Below, in pieces: positions 21,366-35,599 of a DNA stretch of 64,000 nucleotides. The position numbers were made by a program, and so were the translations under genes. This DNA is from Allomyces macrogynus ATCC 38327 (Eukaryota; Blastocladiomycota; Blastocladiomycetes; Blastocladiales; Blastocladiaceae): the NCBI GenBank assembly GCA_000151295.1, contig GG745330.1, forward strand, positions 216,386-280,385. The letters are read 5' to 3'. The notes beneath the pieces are model-generated. The model was not told the origin of the DNA. It searched no databases and saw only the letters and a program-made list of their open reading frames with translations. Position 1 is the stretch's first letter. Every line of letters begins with the position of its first letter.

Positions 21366-21665
21366 GGCGGGAGCGGCGAGTCGCGACGTCGTGGATAGCC
21401 TCCATATGCTTGACCAAGCGAGGAAATCACCCGACACAACACTCGTGCTGCAGTCCCGCCTGGATGGAGGACGTTGGTAATTTAATGCGGCAAGTTGGAT
21501 TGGAAATGGACGCCTGCAGGTGAGTGTTTGATTCGACTTGGCCACGGTCAGCACGAGAAGCATATGCTTTGTGAGTTTGTGATTTTTGGCTCCAAGCATC
21601 CAAACCTCCAAACACCTGCAAAAACATAGTCCATGCAAATGCACAGTCCTCATCTCCCCTTCAGT
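21366..21665. other. Short intergenic stretch between two minus-strand genes
   Basis: 300 nt from the start of the uncharacterised gene to the 3' end of the PI3-kinase gene. Nothing recognisable. Confidence 0.35.
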
Positions 21666-24600
21666 CTATTTATTGTGAACTAAGTTGTGGACCCTACCGA
21701 GGTAGACAAGAGCGAGGAGAGCCGAGTTAGTACAATAAAGAAATCCAGAATGGCCCGCCGTCCATTCAAAGCCGGCCAAGGACACGTACCACCAGTTCAA
21801 CTGTGTGCTCCACCCGAGTCGAATGCTCTCAAAGATTAGGCTCTGAAACTCCTCGGCCGCCTCGTCCTCGGGCATGCCTAGGCAGAACGCGTCGCGCAGG
21901 TACGTCAAGTCGTCGACCGTCTGCAGCTCCGGAATCCCCGTCGAGAGCATGAGCAGGAACAGGTTTATGAAAATGTTGGCGTTCCGGCGCAGGATCAGGT
22001 ACGCGCGCACGCACGTCGCGACAAAGAAGTCAAAGTTGGCCGGGTTCTTGCGTGTAATCACATAAATGAAGTCGGGCGTCAGCACAAACGGCGCACGCTC
22101 GCGCCGGATCCCAAACTTGCGCTTGATGTTGCCAAGAAAGTGCCCGAAATCAATGTGGAACAGGTGACCCTGCTTGGAGCACATCAGATTGTCGTTGTGC
22201 CGGTCGCCGATACCGAGGCAGTACGTGGCGACGCAGTAGCCCGCACAGCTGCGTGTGAACGTGGCCACGGCGCGGTCGTACTCGGTCTCGACGGGTGGGC
22301 TGTCGGGCGCCGTGAACAGGTTGAGCATGCTCGTGCCGCGCGACGCCTGCACGCCTGCGGTCCCCGCGTTCGCGGCCGCCGACCCGGGACCGCCGCTGTT
22401 GTGCTGCCGGATCCAGGTCTCGAGCGGCTCCTCCTTGAACGCGGCCGTGGAACCTCCGTACGCGAGCTGGATCGACGAGACGGTCGCAGAGTTGGGCACG
22501 ACTTGAATGAAGCCTTGGTCGCGGCCCGTGCTCATGCACTCGTACAGGGTCATGTTCAGGTCGAGCCCGTTCTCGCGCCACAGTCGGTCCATGATGCGCA
22601 TCATTTGCAGCGTCAGCGAATCTTGGCGCAGATCGTCGCCCGACTTGTACATTACGCAAATCTCCGAGGGGATCGGCGAGATGGCCAGCGTCGGCATGGC
22701 TGGTGGGCTCGGTGTCGCCGGTGACAGTGGGGCACGACTTGCCGACGTTGGCGACGAGGACGAGGGCGTCAAGGCTGCGTCGGTGCTCGTTGGCCCCGGT
22801 GCCAAGCTCACGTCAATGCGCAGGCCGAGCGGCGAAACGGCCTTGCTGAACCCGGACGTCAAAATGAGCGGCGCGGCCGTGGCCGATGCGGATGTGGCTG
22901 CGAATGCGGATGGCGGCGCGGCGGGAGCAGCGGGGACGGAAACGGCCACGGTCGAGGTCGCTGCATAAACGGCAGTTGCACCGACAAGACTCGATGTCGA
23001 TACGGACACGCTCACAGCCTTGCCCATGGGCACGGCCACGTCGCTGCTGCGGAACGTAATCCAGAGCGGCAGCTTTTTCGAGTCCATGTACTTGCACTTA
23101 TGCACCAACGTCTCCACAATGTGCCACTCGGGGTTGAGTGGGACCGACTGGCCCGGTGCTATCTCAATCGCGCGCAGCATGTTGACGAGCACCGTCTTGC
23201 GGTCCGACGCGCGCGTGTTCTTGACCGCGAGGGCCGTCTCGTGCAGCTTGTCAACGAGCCGCTGCTGGTGGAGCAGGTCCGGGATGCGGTCGGGCACGCC
23301 TTTGAGGTAGGCTTCGAGCAACATGGTGTAGAGCGTCGTCATGTTGCTGTTGTCCATTTCCGCCTATTCGAGCGTCGTTCGTCGTTAGGTCACGAGCAAA
23401 GGCTGCAGGAAGATGAGGGCACACACCTTGATGGTCCAGAAGAACCGGTGCCCAATTCTTTGGCTGGTCAGCGCGCGGTTGAGCAGAAAGCGCGCGAGTG
23501 CCGAGTCAAAGTGCTGCTCAAACGAGAGAGCCTGGACGAGCTGGAGCAGGTAATCCTCGAGCTCGCTGTCGGCGAGAATGGCCAGCGTCTGGACGGCAAA
23601 TCGTCGAACTTCGTCGTCGCAAAACTGGCCGTCGAGCAACAAGAGTGCCGTCTCGATGGATATTGGCCGCCAAATCTGGAGCAATCTGTCCGGAAATGAA
23701 AGCAGCGTCAAATGTGGTAAAATCGGAGGGGTAAAGATGCAAGCAAGCAACCACCGCGACAACAATCCCATACCGATAGACTTCAATCACGTCGGCCAGC
23801 AGGTCCCAATTCGCAGCGAGAAGTAGTTTGGGCAGCGACTCGGGCAGATTGACGAGGTAGTACCGGTGCTTCCAAAGAATCGCGTTGCTCGCGTCATCGA
23901 GCTGAACCAGCGAGTCCCACTTGAGGGCCTGCTCAATCACGTCCAGGTCCGGGCCGACCGCGTCGACTGCCTGTTCCAAGGCCTCGTCCAGGTTGCGAAT
24001 GGCCAAGACGGTCTCATCAAGGCCCGGGAACACGACCTGGTGCGAGTAGGTCATGAACTGGAGCGATAGGAACGGGCCGACATTCGAGAGCGTCGGCGTG
24101 CAGGGCCCGACGATATTGGCCGGCTGGCCCTCGCAGAGCCGGTATATCGAGGCGCTTTGCACGATATGACCGCGATCGTCAAAGAGCGGGACGCTGACAC
24201 CGCCAATCGGGATCGGCGTGGGGTATCGACCAGGCTCGGCTCCGCGCTTGGCCGGTGCCGGGAGCCCGTAAAGCGTCAGGCAAAGGCGCGCGTTGCGCGG
24301 CAAGTTGAAGAGCGGCAGGTCAAAGATGATGCAGTTTTGCCAGCGCGGGTCGGCGATGGCCTTGAGCGAATGCGTGCGGACCGATGCACACAGCGGCTTG
24401 CCAGCAAAGTAGACGGCTGCCTCGACGTAGACTGAGTCGATGGCCTGGCCCGTCAGGTTGATTCCCTCGGCCTTAACGACCTCGACGCGGAAATTCATCG
24501 ACACGTCCCATAAGCTCAGCCACTTGACCTCGACCCCTTGGTCGGCGTGACCGCGCAAAGTGATTTGCGAGTGCTTGCCGACGGCGGCGGCACCTTCGTC

Positions 24601-27600
24601 AATCATTGCGCTGCTCGCATTGGCCCGACTCGCAGGGCTCTCCGACGCCTGCGACATGAACGACGACGGGCTCGCCTCGGACGGCGACTGCAGGTCGGTC
24701 GGTGTCCTCGAAATGATGAGGTTGATAGGCTCGGCGCGCCCAACGTAATGCCGAATCGAACGATGGTCAATCAACCGGTGTTCCGGGTGCAGATGCCCGT
24801 CGCGGTCCCAGCACTTGAGCGTGAACGGGTGCGGCGGGATGATCGCAAAGGACTCTGTCTCTTGCGAGTCCGATTTTGCGTCGCTCGCGCACGCTTCGAG
24901 CACCTCGACGACGTTGTACTTTTCGGCAATCCGCTGCACGATACGGTGCACGACCTCCATGACGTCGCACGACATGGTCTTGACGGCTTGGTCCGATGGG
25001 AAATGCACGCGAATCGGGATGCGGCCGTTCGTTTCCTTGAGCTTGGCTGTGAGCCAATGCGGCAAATCGCTGCGGTCGAGGTACCGCGGAAGCCGCTCCG
25101 TCTTGGCCGCGCGGCGCACGTTCCACCAATTTGTGCGCACGCGCTCGACGGTCGCTCGTTGCCGCGACAGCTCAAAACAGTTGGGCGAGACGTCGAGGAG
25201 CGAAGCAATGTCGGGCGGCAGCGGGCTGGGCCGTTCCACTGGTGACGGGCCGAGGACGAGACGACAATGGTGTTTCGGCATGAGCGTCGAGAGCGTCGAC
25301 TGCTGCAGCGACATGGACTCGTCGGCGATGAGCACGGGGACGCCGAGCGTCGGGTGCGTGTAGCTCAGGGACCACTCGCCCGAAGAGGCCTCGTCGGACG
25401 GCGACTCGCCTCTGCACAACTCCGCCAACGCGAGAGCCTTGACCGCTGCAAACGAGTCGGTACCCAAAAAGCTGCCCACCGACAGTCTCTCGACCCCCGC
25501 GACCGTGGCCGTGACCATGACGTGGAACGGCTCGCTCCCCGCAAACGAAATCGCGGCAATGCAGTCCGGTCGTGTGCGCCGCTTCGCCGTGGGCCCCGCC
25601 TCGTCGGCCTCGATCTGCTGCGCGAGTGCGTCGGGTGCAGCCAGCCGGTTTACTGCCCAGCTTACCTGCCCGGCCCCGACAGAGAGCGACGAGCTCGTGC
25701 CGACGCTGCTCGACCTCCGACGCTTCTTGAGCACGTCCGACATGTGCATTTCCCGCAGAAGGTCCTCGACGGTAACAACGCGCGGCTGCCGCGTCGCGAG
25801 GTGCCCGAGCGACAGCCGACGCTTGCCCTTGATACCGCCCTCCTCCTTTTCGCGCACGAGCATGGTCACCGTATCGTCGAGCTCGACGTGGCCGCCGAAA
25901 ATATCTTCGAGTTCCGGCACATCGCCAAAGACAATGTCGGTGCCGAGCAGTCGCGGCTCATGGCCGTCCGAGAGGTCGAGGTACAGGGCGAAGTTGCGCT
26001 CCTCAAACGCCTCGCCGACGAGCGCCTTGAGTTTCGCGAGACCGCGGCTCAAAACGACGGCCGCGGTCGTGATAGGCGTAATCCGCACATTCGTCACAAC
26101 GCCCTTGGGCAAAACGACGCGGACGCTCGGCGTGCGCATCGTCATGCAGTTGACATGCATCGGCGGCGGGACCGCGGCGCGCGTGAGCGTCGCGTACTGA
26201 CGCGGCGGCGCAATCTCGTCTGTCGCCTCCTCGGACGCGTCCGAATCCTCGTCGACATAGTCGAGGGCCAGCGTCGTGCACACGACGCGAAACAGCAACG
26301 GCTCGCCGTGCAAGAAGTGGTCGAGCTCGGCAATCAGAATGTGGCCCTGGAGCGGCACCTTGCCTGTCATGTCATCGTCCATCGCGCCGACCTGGTGCAG
26401 CTCGAAATCGTCCTTGGTGCAGTCGGCATTGAAGATGCGCTTGAGCTTGAGCGCGCATTTCTCGAGTACCGATTCGACCGTCGCGTCGGGCGAAATGGGC
26501 AAGTTGGTGCAAATTCCCTTGGGCAAATCGAGCCGAATGAACCGCGTTGTGATGAGCGACTTGGACCCTCCAACACCGCTGGGCACCTGCCGGCCCGCAG
26601 GCTCGGACGCCCCGATCGACCCGTCACCCGACTTGAGCGGCACCAGCTCCGAGTTGCGCCGCGACCGGTAGGTCTGCGACGACGTCGAGAGGCGCCGAAG
26701 GAGGGCCGAGTCGTCGGCGCGATACGCCTCGATCAGCGAAAACAGGTTCTCGGGATCGTCCTCGACGGTCCCCACCACGGGGACCGGAGAGAGCAATGTC
26801 CTGTTCGGCTGGACCGTTTGCGTCTGGTGCTTGAGGATAAAAGTCGGCTCGAGGTTTTGCGCAATGCAGCTCTCGACGTACGACAGGTGCTCGACCACGG
26901 CCGCTGCGCCAAACGTGATGCGCTGGTCCGGGTCCGTGAATACCATGTCATCGACCGACTCGGACAAGACACGCCGCGCCTTGACGAGCACTTTTTCGAG
27001 CAATTGCGCGATCGTGGTCCCAGAACTGCACGCGACGTGCGTCGAGTGTGCCGGGCTAATTACGACCTTGATGATGAGCACGCCCGAGGCCGAGCGTTTC
27101 ACGTCCTTTGGCAGGCCAGTGCCAAGAGCCGGCGCGGTCGAGTAGTCGCGCAAAATCGACAGCGGCGATGCCGGCACCGAGTCGGAGCGAGGCACCCGGC
27201 CAGTCGCAGCGGATGCGGCGGAAATCGCAGCGGCCATGGCCATGGACCCAAATCCCTGCCGCGTATGCCCGTTCGGCGAGGTTCGTTTGGCAAGGGACAA
27301 ATTCGACCCGGCCAGCGACGACGGCGTGGATCCCTGCAACTCCGAGTCCGAATGGGTCGGTGACGGAATCTCCAACTTGAGCGGGAGCGCCGTCGACGAC
27401 GCACAGGTGGAGGTGACGCGCGACCGCGTCTCGCCCTCGGCATGGTCGGGCGGCGCGTCGGCCAAGGGCGTCTGCTGCGACAGCGTCGAGGAACGATGTC
27501 TCAGTGCTTTGCGATGCATGCTCCCGTCCGAGCCGCTGCCCAAATGGAACACGTTGAGAAACGACGGAAGCGACGTGGAAATGGACCCCTGACCCGAGCC

Positions 27601-28170
27601 GCCACGGCGACGGCTGGTCACGGGAAACAGTCGGAAATGGGGCACGACGTTGGCCTCTTGGCACCGCCCGACGTAGGTGCTCGACGAGATGAATTGCGCC
27701 AAGTCAACGTCCTAGCAAGGCAGGTGCCCAAGCGCGAGAGGTCAGGAACACCTGTCGCCAGTCGACGTGACGCGCGTGCAACGTGCAAAAACGCACTTTG
27801 CCGTCGGGATCCACGAGGCCGAACGAGTCGAGGCTCTCGGGAAGGCAGCCCATCGTCTAGAAATGAACCCATGTTTTCCGTCAACACCATGTTCTTGATC
27901 AAACGCGATCAATCCACTGCACCGATCACCCACCCTGAGCTTGGCCAAGGCCGCGTCGAGTATGGCTTCGAGCCGCGCGCGCCGGTCGACACTCAGCGCC
28001 GTGACAATGTCGTAGTACTGCACACGCGCGACGAGAATGCCGCTTTCGGAACCATGGCGGGCCAAACTTGAGCTGCTTGATGACGGTGGCGGTGCCGGCA
28101 CCGCGGCCGAGCCGGAATCGATGGGGGGCAGGCCCGACTTGCGGCGCGCACTCTTGAGCAGCGACGCCAT
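21666..28170 (-). CDS. Class I phosphatidylinositol 3-kinase catalytic subunit, long form
   Basis: Six exons (28170-27934, 27856-27797, 27711-23774, 23685-23427, 23363-21790, 21693-21666), about 2031 residues, nearly twice the usual p110 length. Makes PI(3,4,5)P3 at the plasma membrane. From about residue 995 it follows p110 order: Ras-binding domain, C2 domain, helical domain and kinase. Kinase signs: PLWITF, then YKSGDDLRQD, catalytic GIGDRHNDN (Asp near 1885), DFG near 1903, and a class I activation loop with IRRERAPF. A 130-residue Ala/Ser/Pro insert separates PLWITF from the ATP-binding Lys strand. Residues 100-920 are extra and carry at least four beta-grasp-like segments. Exon 2 may end at 27752 instead (45 nt longer). 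The last exon is a 28-nt microexon completing the conserved C-terminal tail (NWWVHNL). Confidence 0.92.
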
Positions 28171-28651
28171 GGCGGAGACGGGGGTAACTTGTCGGAACCT
28201 TTTGATGAAAGCCGCTGCATCAAGTTGCTGTTCTCGTCGCGGTCATTTGGTGGGTCAACGGTCGAATTCGTGTGGTTGTCGGCCGTGGCCGACTTGGAAC
28301 AGTGCAACTTCCGCCAGTCGCGACCACATGCGATCTGTCGTGATCGCATCCGAGTTTTATATCTGTCGCTGCCAAAACTCGACAACAGAGAGGTCCAGCG
28401 CCTGCCCCCGAACCGTCACGGACGAACTGCTGCAGGCGCGTTTGTCGACATTGTTGGCACTTGACAACACGGCAGCCAGGTCAGGGGTATCCAGCAGGCA
28501 CGAACAAACGGTTTGATTCATTGTTTGCCTTGCCCTTAGTTCGCCAGCAGCCAACATCCTTGCAACCAGTCCTCCATGCCACCATCTTCCCTTCCTCGAC
28601 GCCGTCCGTAGTCATGCGGTCCCACCGCGGAGCCATCCGCTCCCCGAGCGC
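28171..28651. other. Intergenic region upstream of PI3-kinase
   Basis: 480 nt between the PI3-kinase start and the end of the tetraspanin gene, both on the minus strand. Presumably PI3-kinase promoter plus tetraspanin 3' UTR. No coding signal stands out. Confidence 0.4.
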
Positions 28652-29696
28652 CTACTCATCCCCGTCCTCAAATGGCGTCTCAAAGTTGTAGCGCTTCTCC
28701 TTGGACCGCTCACGCTCGGCAAGCGCAAGCTGCCGTGCTTCGTCGAGCAGCTCCGTCTCACGCGCGTCGTCGGCGAGCTGCGCAAAGTAGACGAGCATGC
28801 CCGCGGCCACCAGGCAGAACGTCTACAAAAAGTGCCAAAGGTCAGTTACCATCTTGCTTAGCAACGGACAGACGGATAGATAGAGCGAGACACACCTCAA
28901 TGACGCCCAGCGCAATCGCCGTCGTGGCAATGGTGCCGATCCCCTGCGTGAACTTAAGCTTCATCGACTGGATGCACGGCGTCGTGGTCGGGCACGCGTC
29001 GGGCACAGCCATTTCCGAGCTGTCGTGCAGGCCACAGCACTTGAGGTACTTTTGGATGCGCCGCAGCACCGACTGGTCCGTCTCGTAGGCGTTGGTCCAC
29101 GCTTGCGTAATGTAGTACTCGACCTAGGTCAGCACCGGCGTGAGCAACGTCGCCGGCCAGAGAAAATGGGCCAGGACCGGGCACACGAACATCCTCCTTG
29201 TGACTCGCCGCCACGGCACCGAGCACGATTTGGCCAAAGATGAGCAGCGTGAGGAGAATGAAGTAGATGCGGATGAACAGACGCGCTTCGTTTGCGACGC
29301 CAAAGCACCCTGGAAATCAGTCAACGCAACATGAACGTCAGGTTCAATATCGTAAGCCGGTTTGGACATGCGAGAGGAGCACCGCGCGCGTACCGACGAG
29401 CGAGACGACGGCAACGACCAGCCCAAGAAGAATGCACGAGAGCGGTAGGTTCGACGATACGATCCCCACGACCGAGTCGCTCGAGTACCCGTAGATGCCG
29501 ACCGCCAACAGGCCCACGGACGCAAGCTAGAGTATGGTTTCGTGAGCTCGTGGAAATTCTTGAAGGCGAGATTCTCCCTGGAAAGTCGCCTTACCAGGGA
29601 TAGAACGTTCACGAGGAGCATGGCATTCTTCAGGATGAAGATGGTCCCGCGGATGCGGCGGAGCCGAGAAAACCACGCGGCAATGGATCTCGCCAT
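28652..29696 (-). CDS. Tetraspanin
   Basis: Five exons (29696-29595, 29526-29394, 29309-29191, 29123-28896, 28822-28652), about 250 residues, with four membrane spans: one near residues 20-42, then VGLLAVGIYGYSSDS onward, FIRIYFILLTLLIFGQIV, and TIATTAIALGVIE running into TFCLVAAGMLVYF. The large extracellular loop between spans 3 and 4 contains the defining CCG motif (residues 147-149) and further paired cysteines. Tetraspanins organise membrane microdomains; in fungi the Pls1 type is needed for polarised penetration structures. The cytosolic tail is acidic and ends EDGDE. The donor after exon 3 is gttcgt, chosen over a gtgccc six nt downstream; both are in phase. Confidence 0.91.
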
Positions 29697-30352
29697 GCTT
29701 TTGGAACGACTGCGGGGGCTATTCGAGTATCGGGGGGTCTTGAGAGTGGACGAGCGAGCACGCGTTGAGTTGGGTGCAAGGGCGAGAACGGGGAAGACCA
29801 GCGTGGTTGACGCTTCGAATGCGACAAGTTGCGGGGAATTGGACAGATCTCGAAGGAAGCGGAGAGACAGGAAAAGCTGCAGCTCAGGATCAGGATGAGG
29901 ACGACAAGGATGAGCCCAGCGCGCAGCAACAGAAAGATCACAAGTCTTTACACTCGGCTGTCGCGACGCGTTTGATCAAGTTCATTTTGTGCCCATGACC
30001 AACAATACTTGATTTACTTCGCATCTCGAACGACGACGACGACGACGTCCGCTCGCGGCCCATCGCTCTCTGATCGATCCACTCTTCCCAACTCTCTGCA
30101 ACTGCTTACAGCCGTGCCGGTCCCGGCTCGGCGCCTCTGATTCAAGTACCGAATCCTGACCGCGGCGCTGCGTTACCCGCCGCTCGTCGCCTGTGCCCCC
30201 GTTTCGCGACGAGAAGTGCTAACCCTCTTTCGCAAGATTTGCTTCCGCGACGGCCTCGCTTTGGTCCAACCCGCGCGCTCGACTAATCGGTCGGCCCCGA
30301 CGCGTCTTCAAGCGTTTCGGTCTCTGCTGGGCCCGTTTGTCTTCGCCCAAGA
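29697..30352. promoter_or_regulatory. Divergent intergenic region, tetraspanin / PIERCE1-like
   Basis: About 650 nt between divergent start codons. It holds a short gac/gacgac repeat around 30030-30046. No gene or clear TATA element seen. Confidence 0.4.
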
Positions 30353-30835
30353 ATGTCCAACGCTGCAAACAAGGCTCCGTCATCTGTGGCCGGCTCTGGC
30401 GCACCCGTTCCCGCCAATTCTGCGGCCGCGGCGCCGAGCGCTCCTCCTCTCGTCGCATCTGGGCCAGGCAAAAAGGGTGCTGAGGATATCCAGCCACCGG
30501 CCAGTTTTGTCGGTACGCACCCGGCGTCGCACGCATCCATCTGATTGAGTGACACTCACGCGCCGCGATTCGCGCAGGGCCCGTCATGCCCAAGGTCCAG
30601 CACCCGCTGTTCACGACCACGGCCAATGACTATGGCAGCACGCCAGCAACCGATTTTCCCGGGCGGTTCACGGTGAGCCAAAAGTTTACCGAGGTACGGC
30701 TCGCACCCGTTATCGTGCACGTTCGCGTGGCGTCTACCGGGAACTGACTGACTTTGCGGCCATCTTCCGTTGTAGCACTTGAGTCGGTCGGGCCTCTACC
30801 GCAACTACTCGCTCAACACCAAGATTTCGCCGTGA
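30353..30835 (+). CDS. PIERCE1-like flagellar microtubule inner protein
   Basis: Three exons (30353-30512, 30578-30693, 30776-30835), about 111 residues. The N-terminal half is Ala/Pro/Ser-rich. The C-terminal half matches the PIERCE1 (C9orf116) family: TTTANDYGSTPA, then RFTVSQKFTE, HLSRSGLYRNYSLNT. Members of this family bind inside doublet microtubules of motile cilia and link tubulin protofilaments with other inner proteins. Its presence implies that the organism builds a motile flagellum at some stage, such as a zoospore. Identification rests on the short conserved block and total length. Joins are in phase 1 and 0. Confidence 0.84.
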
Positions 30836-31126
30836 CCTGTGGGTGGAGAGAAGAGGGACTCGTAAGGGCTAGCGTTCTGTCATTCTTCTGATATATCTTG
30901 TCGGTGCGGGCGGCTGTGGTGTGCATGAGCGAGTTGAGAGGAGCACAGTTGCCGCACGAACGCGGAAAATATCCAAGAGCAAACCCAAGAGAATCCTCGC
31001 TCTCAGCAAATAATCAAGCGTTCTCCGGTATTTCGTCCGATCCTTCCAGTGCAAGCCCTCCGCAAATCAATTCCCGCCATAGTCCAATGTCCCAGTTCTC
31101 AACCCCCTCTCTCCATCGCGGCGCCG

Positions 31127-33228
<2,102 letters not shown>

Positions 33229-33562
33229 ATTTGTCGACAGTACTGGTGGTGATGGCGTGGCAGAGGCACGGGCGGATCAGGCGGGGAGAAGAATGGAGAA
33301 TAAAGTGGAAATGAGAAGTTGCTGCAAGTCTGGGCGCTTCGAGAGGTTGCTTGTCCCCCGAAAAGTTCGTCGCGAGGACGAAAGTGGTGCTGGCACAGTC
33401 GCCTGTCGAGTAAAATCAATCGCGGCCACGTGTGTATGAGGTTCTAGGGCTCCACGTCATTCCTCCATCCGCCCCATTCCATTTTGCTTCGCTTTGCTTC
33501 GTCTTCGAGCTCAACGGTTCCGTGAACCATCGTATCGCGTAATCGACCCTTTGCGAGCGTCC
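33229..33562. promoter_or_regulatory. Divergent promoter region, Sch9-like / tyrosine phosphatase
   Basis: 334 nt between divergent start codons. C/T-rich on the right-hand side. No TATA box or ORF of note. Confidence 0.45.
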
Positions 33563-35226
33563 ATGGACTCTTCCTCATCAGCGGAACTTGCTGCATTTGA
33601 CCCAACGTTACCGGCCCAACCACAGCCAGAGCAGGGTCTCTTGGCTCGGATTTTGCGGTGTCTCAGCAATTACGACTACGACAAGTATGCTTTAACAAAA
33701 CTTCGACGTTCTTTGCTCCGCCCGCCTGCGTTCGATCCTGACATTGGACTCCGCGGATATGGTTACTCTTGCACAGCGTGATGCCGCGGACCGTTTCCAC
33801 GGCAAGTGGCCGGCTGCAGCTCGGTTACATCCACCAGGTGCTCCAGCACCCGGAGCGCGCGCGATACTGGCGCAGGACCTTCAAAGTACGGTTTCGGAAG
33901 TGCGCTCTCGATTGAACGCTTCGTGGCCGAGATTAACCTCCGCGTTCGCTGCTCCATGATCGCAGAACGTCATTGATGTGGTCGACCGTGGGGAGGTCTA
34001 CCAGACTCCACCCGACCCGCGCTACACAGTGGACGCGGCAGAGGGCGAGGAAAATGTTTACAAAAACCGCTACACGAACATCATTCCGTGTACGCTTTTT
34101 CTACGCTGCAGGACCAGCTCTTTGAACTTGCTCATCTGACGCGACGTGCTCCATTTCTTCGCCAGTTGACCGCAACCGCGTCCCCCTCGTGAACATGCAC
34201 AACGACTATATCAACGCCTCGTTCATCTCGATGCCATTGGTGAATACTCTCGCTCGCTTCTTGGCCGACCGAAGCGAGCACCGACTGACCAACGACGCCC
34301 CAGTAGAGCAACTCGACGGAGCGCGACCCTGCGTACATTGCGACACAAGGACCGACCAAGGAAAGTATCTTGGATTTCTGGCGCATGGTCTATCAACGCG
34401 AAGCGAACCTTGTCCTGTGCCTGAGCCAGCTCGTCGAGAGCGGCCGGCCCAAGGTGGACCAATATTGGATCGACAATGGGTCGTTCCTCGTACCGATTGA
34501 CGACGGGTCACAGATTCAAGTGACGCACGTCGCGACCGAGACGCCCGACCGGCCCGGCGAGCTGCTCACCAGCTTTCGGCGGCACATCGAGAGTGGGCGC
34601 CGCTATAAGGACAACAACCAGGTCGCGTCGGCGTTTCTCCAGCTCGGCGGGATCACGCTGCGAAAGTTTGACTTGGATTACCGGTCGGCGCAGGGCACCG
34701 CGAACACGCAGGTCTGGCACCTTTTCAGCTCTGCGTGGCCCGACCACGGAGTTATTGCGATTGATTCGTTGCTGACGATTGTCGAGCTGAGCCGGTTCAT
34801 CAACGTCTCGATCCGCAACCCGCTCGTCGTGCACTGCTCGTGCGTATTTTTCCCTGCCCGCCTCTCATTCCGACCATCGAGGCGAATACTGATCGTTCGT
34901 CGTTTCGCGACTTCAGGGCTGGGTGCGGGCGAACCGGCACGTTCATTGCGGTCGACTTTCTGACGCGGTATTTGGAGGACGGCCTGCGATTCCCCGAGTT
35001 CGACGCCCACCCCGACCTGGTCGCAGCGGTGGTGGCCGACTTGCGGCGTCAGCGCGTGCAAATGGTGCAGGCACTGGTACGTCGTCTTGACCCGTTTGGC
35101 CGCACGCATCTCCTGTTTGATCACCGATTCTGTGTCTCCTCCCCCTCGCTCCCCAATGTGCAGCGACAATTCGAGCTCGTCTACGAGAGCGTGGCCCGGT
35201 ACCTCGAGCTCATTGGCATTAAGTAG
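33563..35226 (+). CDS. Classical protein tyrosine phosphatase
   Basis: Seven exons (33563-33684, 33777-33885, 33966-34089, 34166-34239, 34322-34839, 34917-35076, 35164-35226), about 389 residues, cytosolic. The PTP domain shows the pTyr loop KNRYTNIIPFDRNRV, then DYINASFI, YIATQGPT, the general-acid loop AWPDHG (Asp near 284), and the catalytic P-loop HCSAGCGRTG with Cys315 and Arg321. An intron splits the Ser codon inside that P-loop. Hydrolyses phosphotyrosine; fungal members act on MAP kinases, and a MAPKKK gene lies next door on the same strand, but a functional link is only suggestive. The exon 1-2 join (phase 2, acceptor cag at 33774-33776) and exon 5 start are the least certain. Confidence 0.93.
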
Positions 35227-35599
35227 GCCTTGCTGACAGAAACATAATCAAATAGATGTGCATCAGTACATATTTTTGGCTCACGATGGAGGAGGTCGTT
35301 TCGCTTGGCGAGCATGCAAGTTGAAAAGACGAGGCGTGATCCGTCCACCTCAATCACACGACGTCGGCCTTCTTCAGCCACACACCTCGACGACGTATGT
35401 CGGCCTCGACCAAATCGACAATGCATGTCGAGCATGCTCATCGCTCGCGAAAGATGACAAGCTGAAGTGCTCCAAATCATCTTCATCCAACGGCTCTGCG
35501 GCGCAACTTGCAGCAAACGAAAGCAAGAGCGACTAACAGCGATCATTTCGACGTGGACAGCCATTGACCCAGCGGCCAGTGCACGGGCCGCCCGCGACC
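35227..35599. other. Intergenic stretch between PTP and MAPKKK
   Basis: 373 nt between tandem plus-strand genes, lower in GC than the genes. Probably 3' UTR plus promoter. No gene seen. Confidence 0.4.

Noticed and set aside
25267..27363. 698-codon plus-strand open frame antisense to PI3-kinase
   Set aside because: Arg/His/Asp-rich shadow; the minus strand has clear family motifs continuous on both sides.
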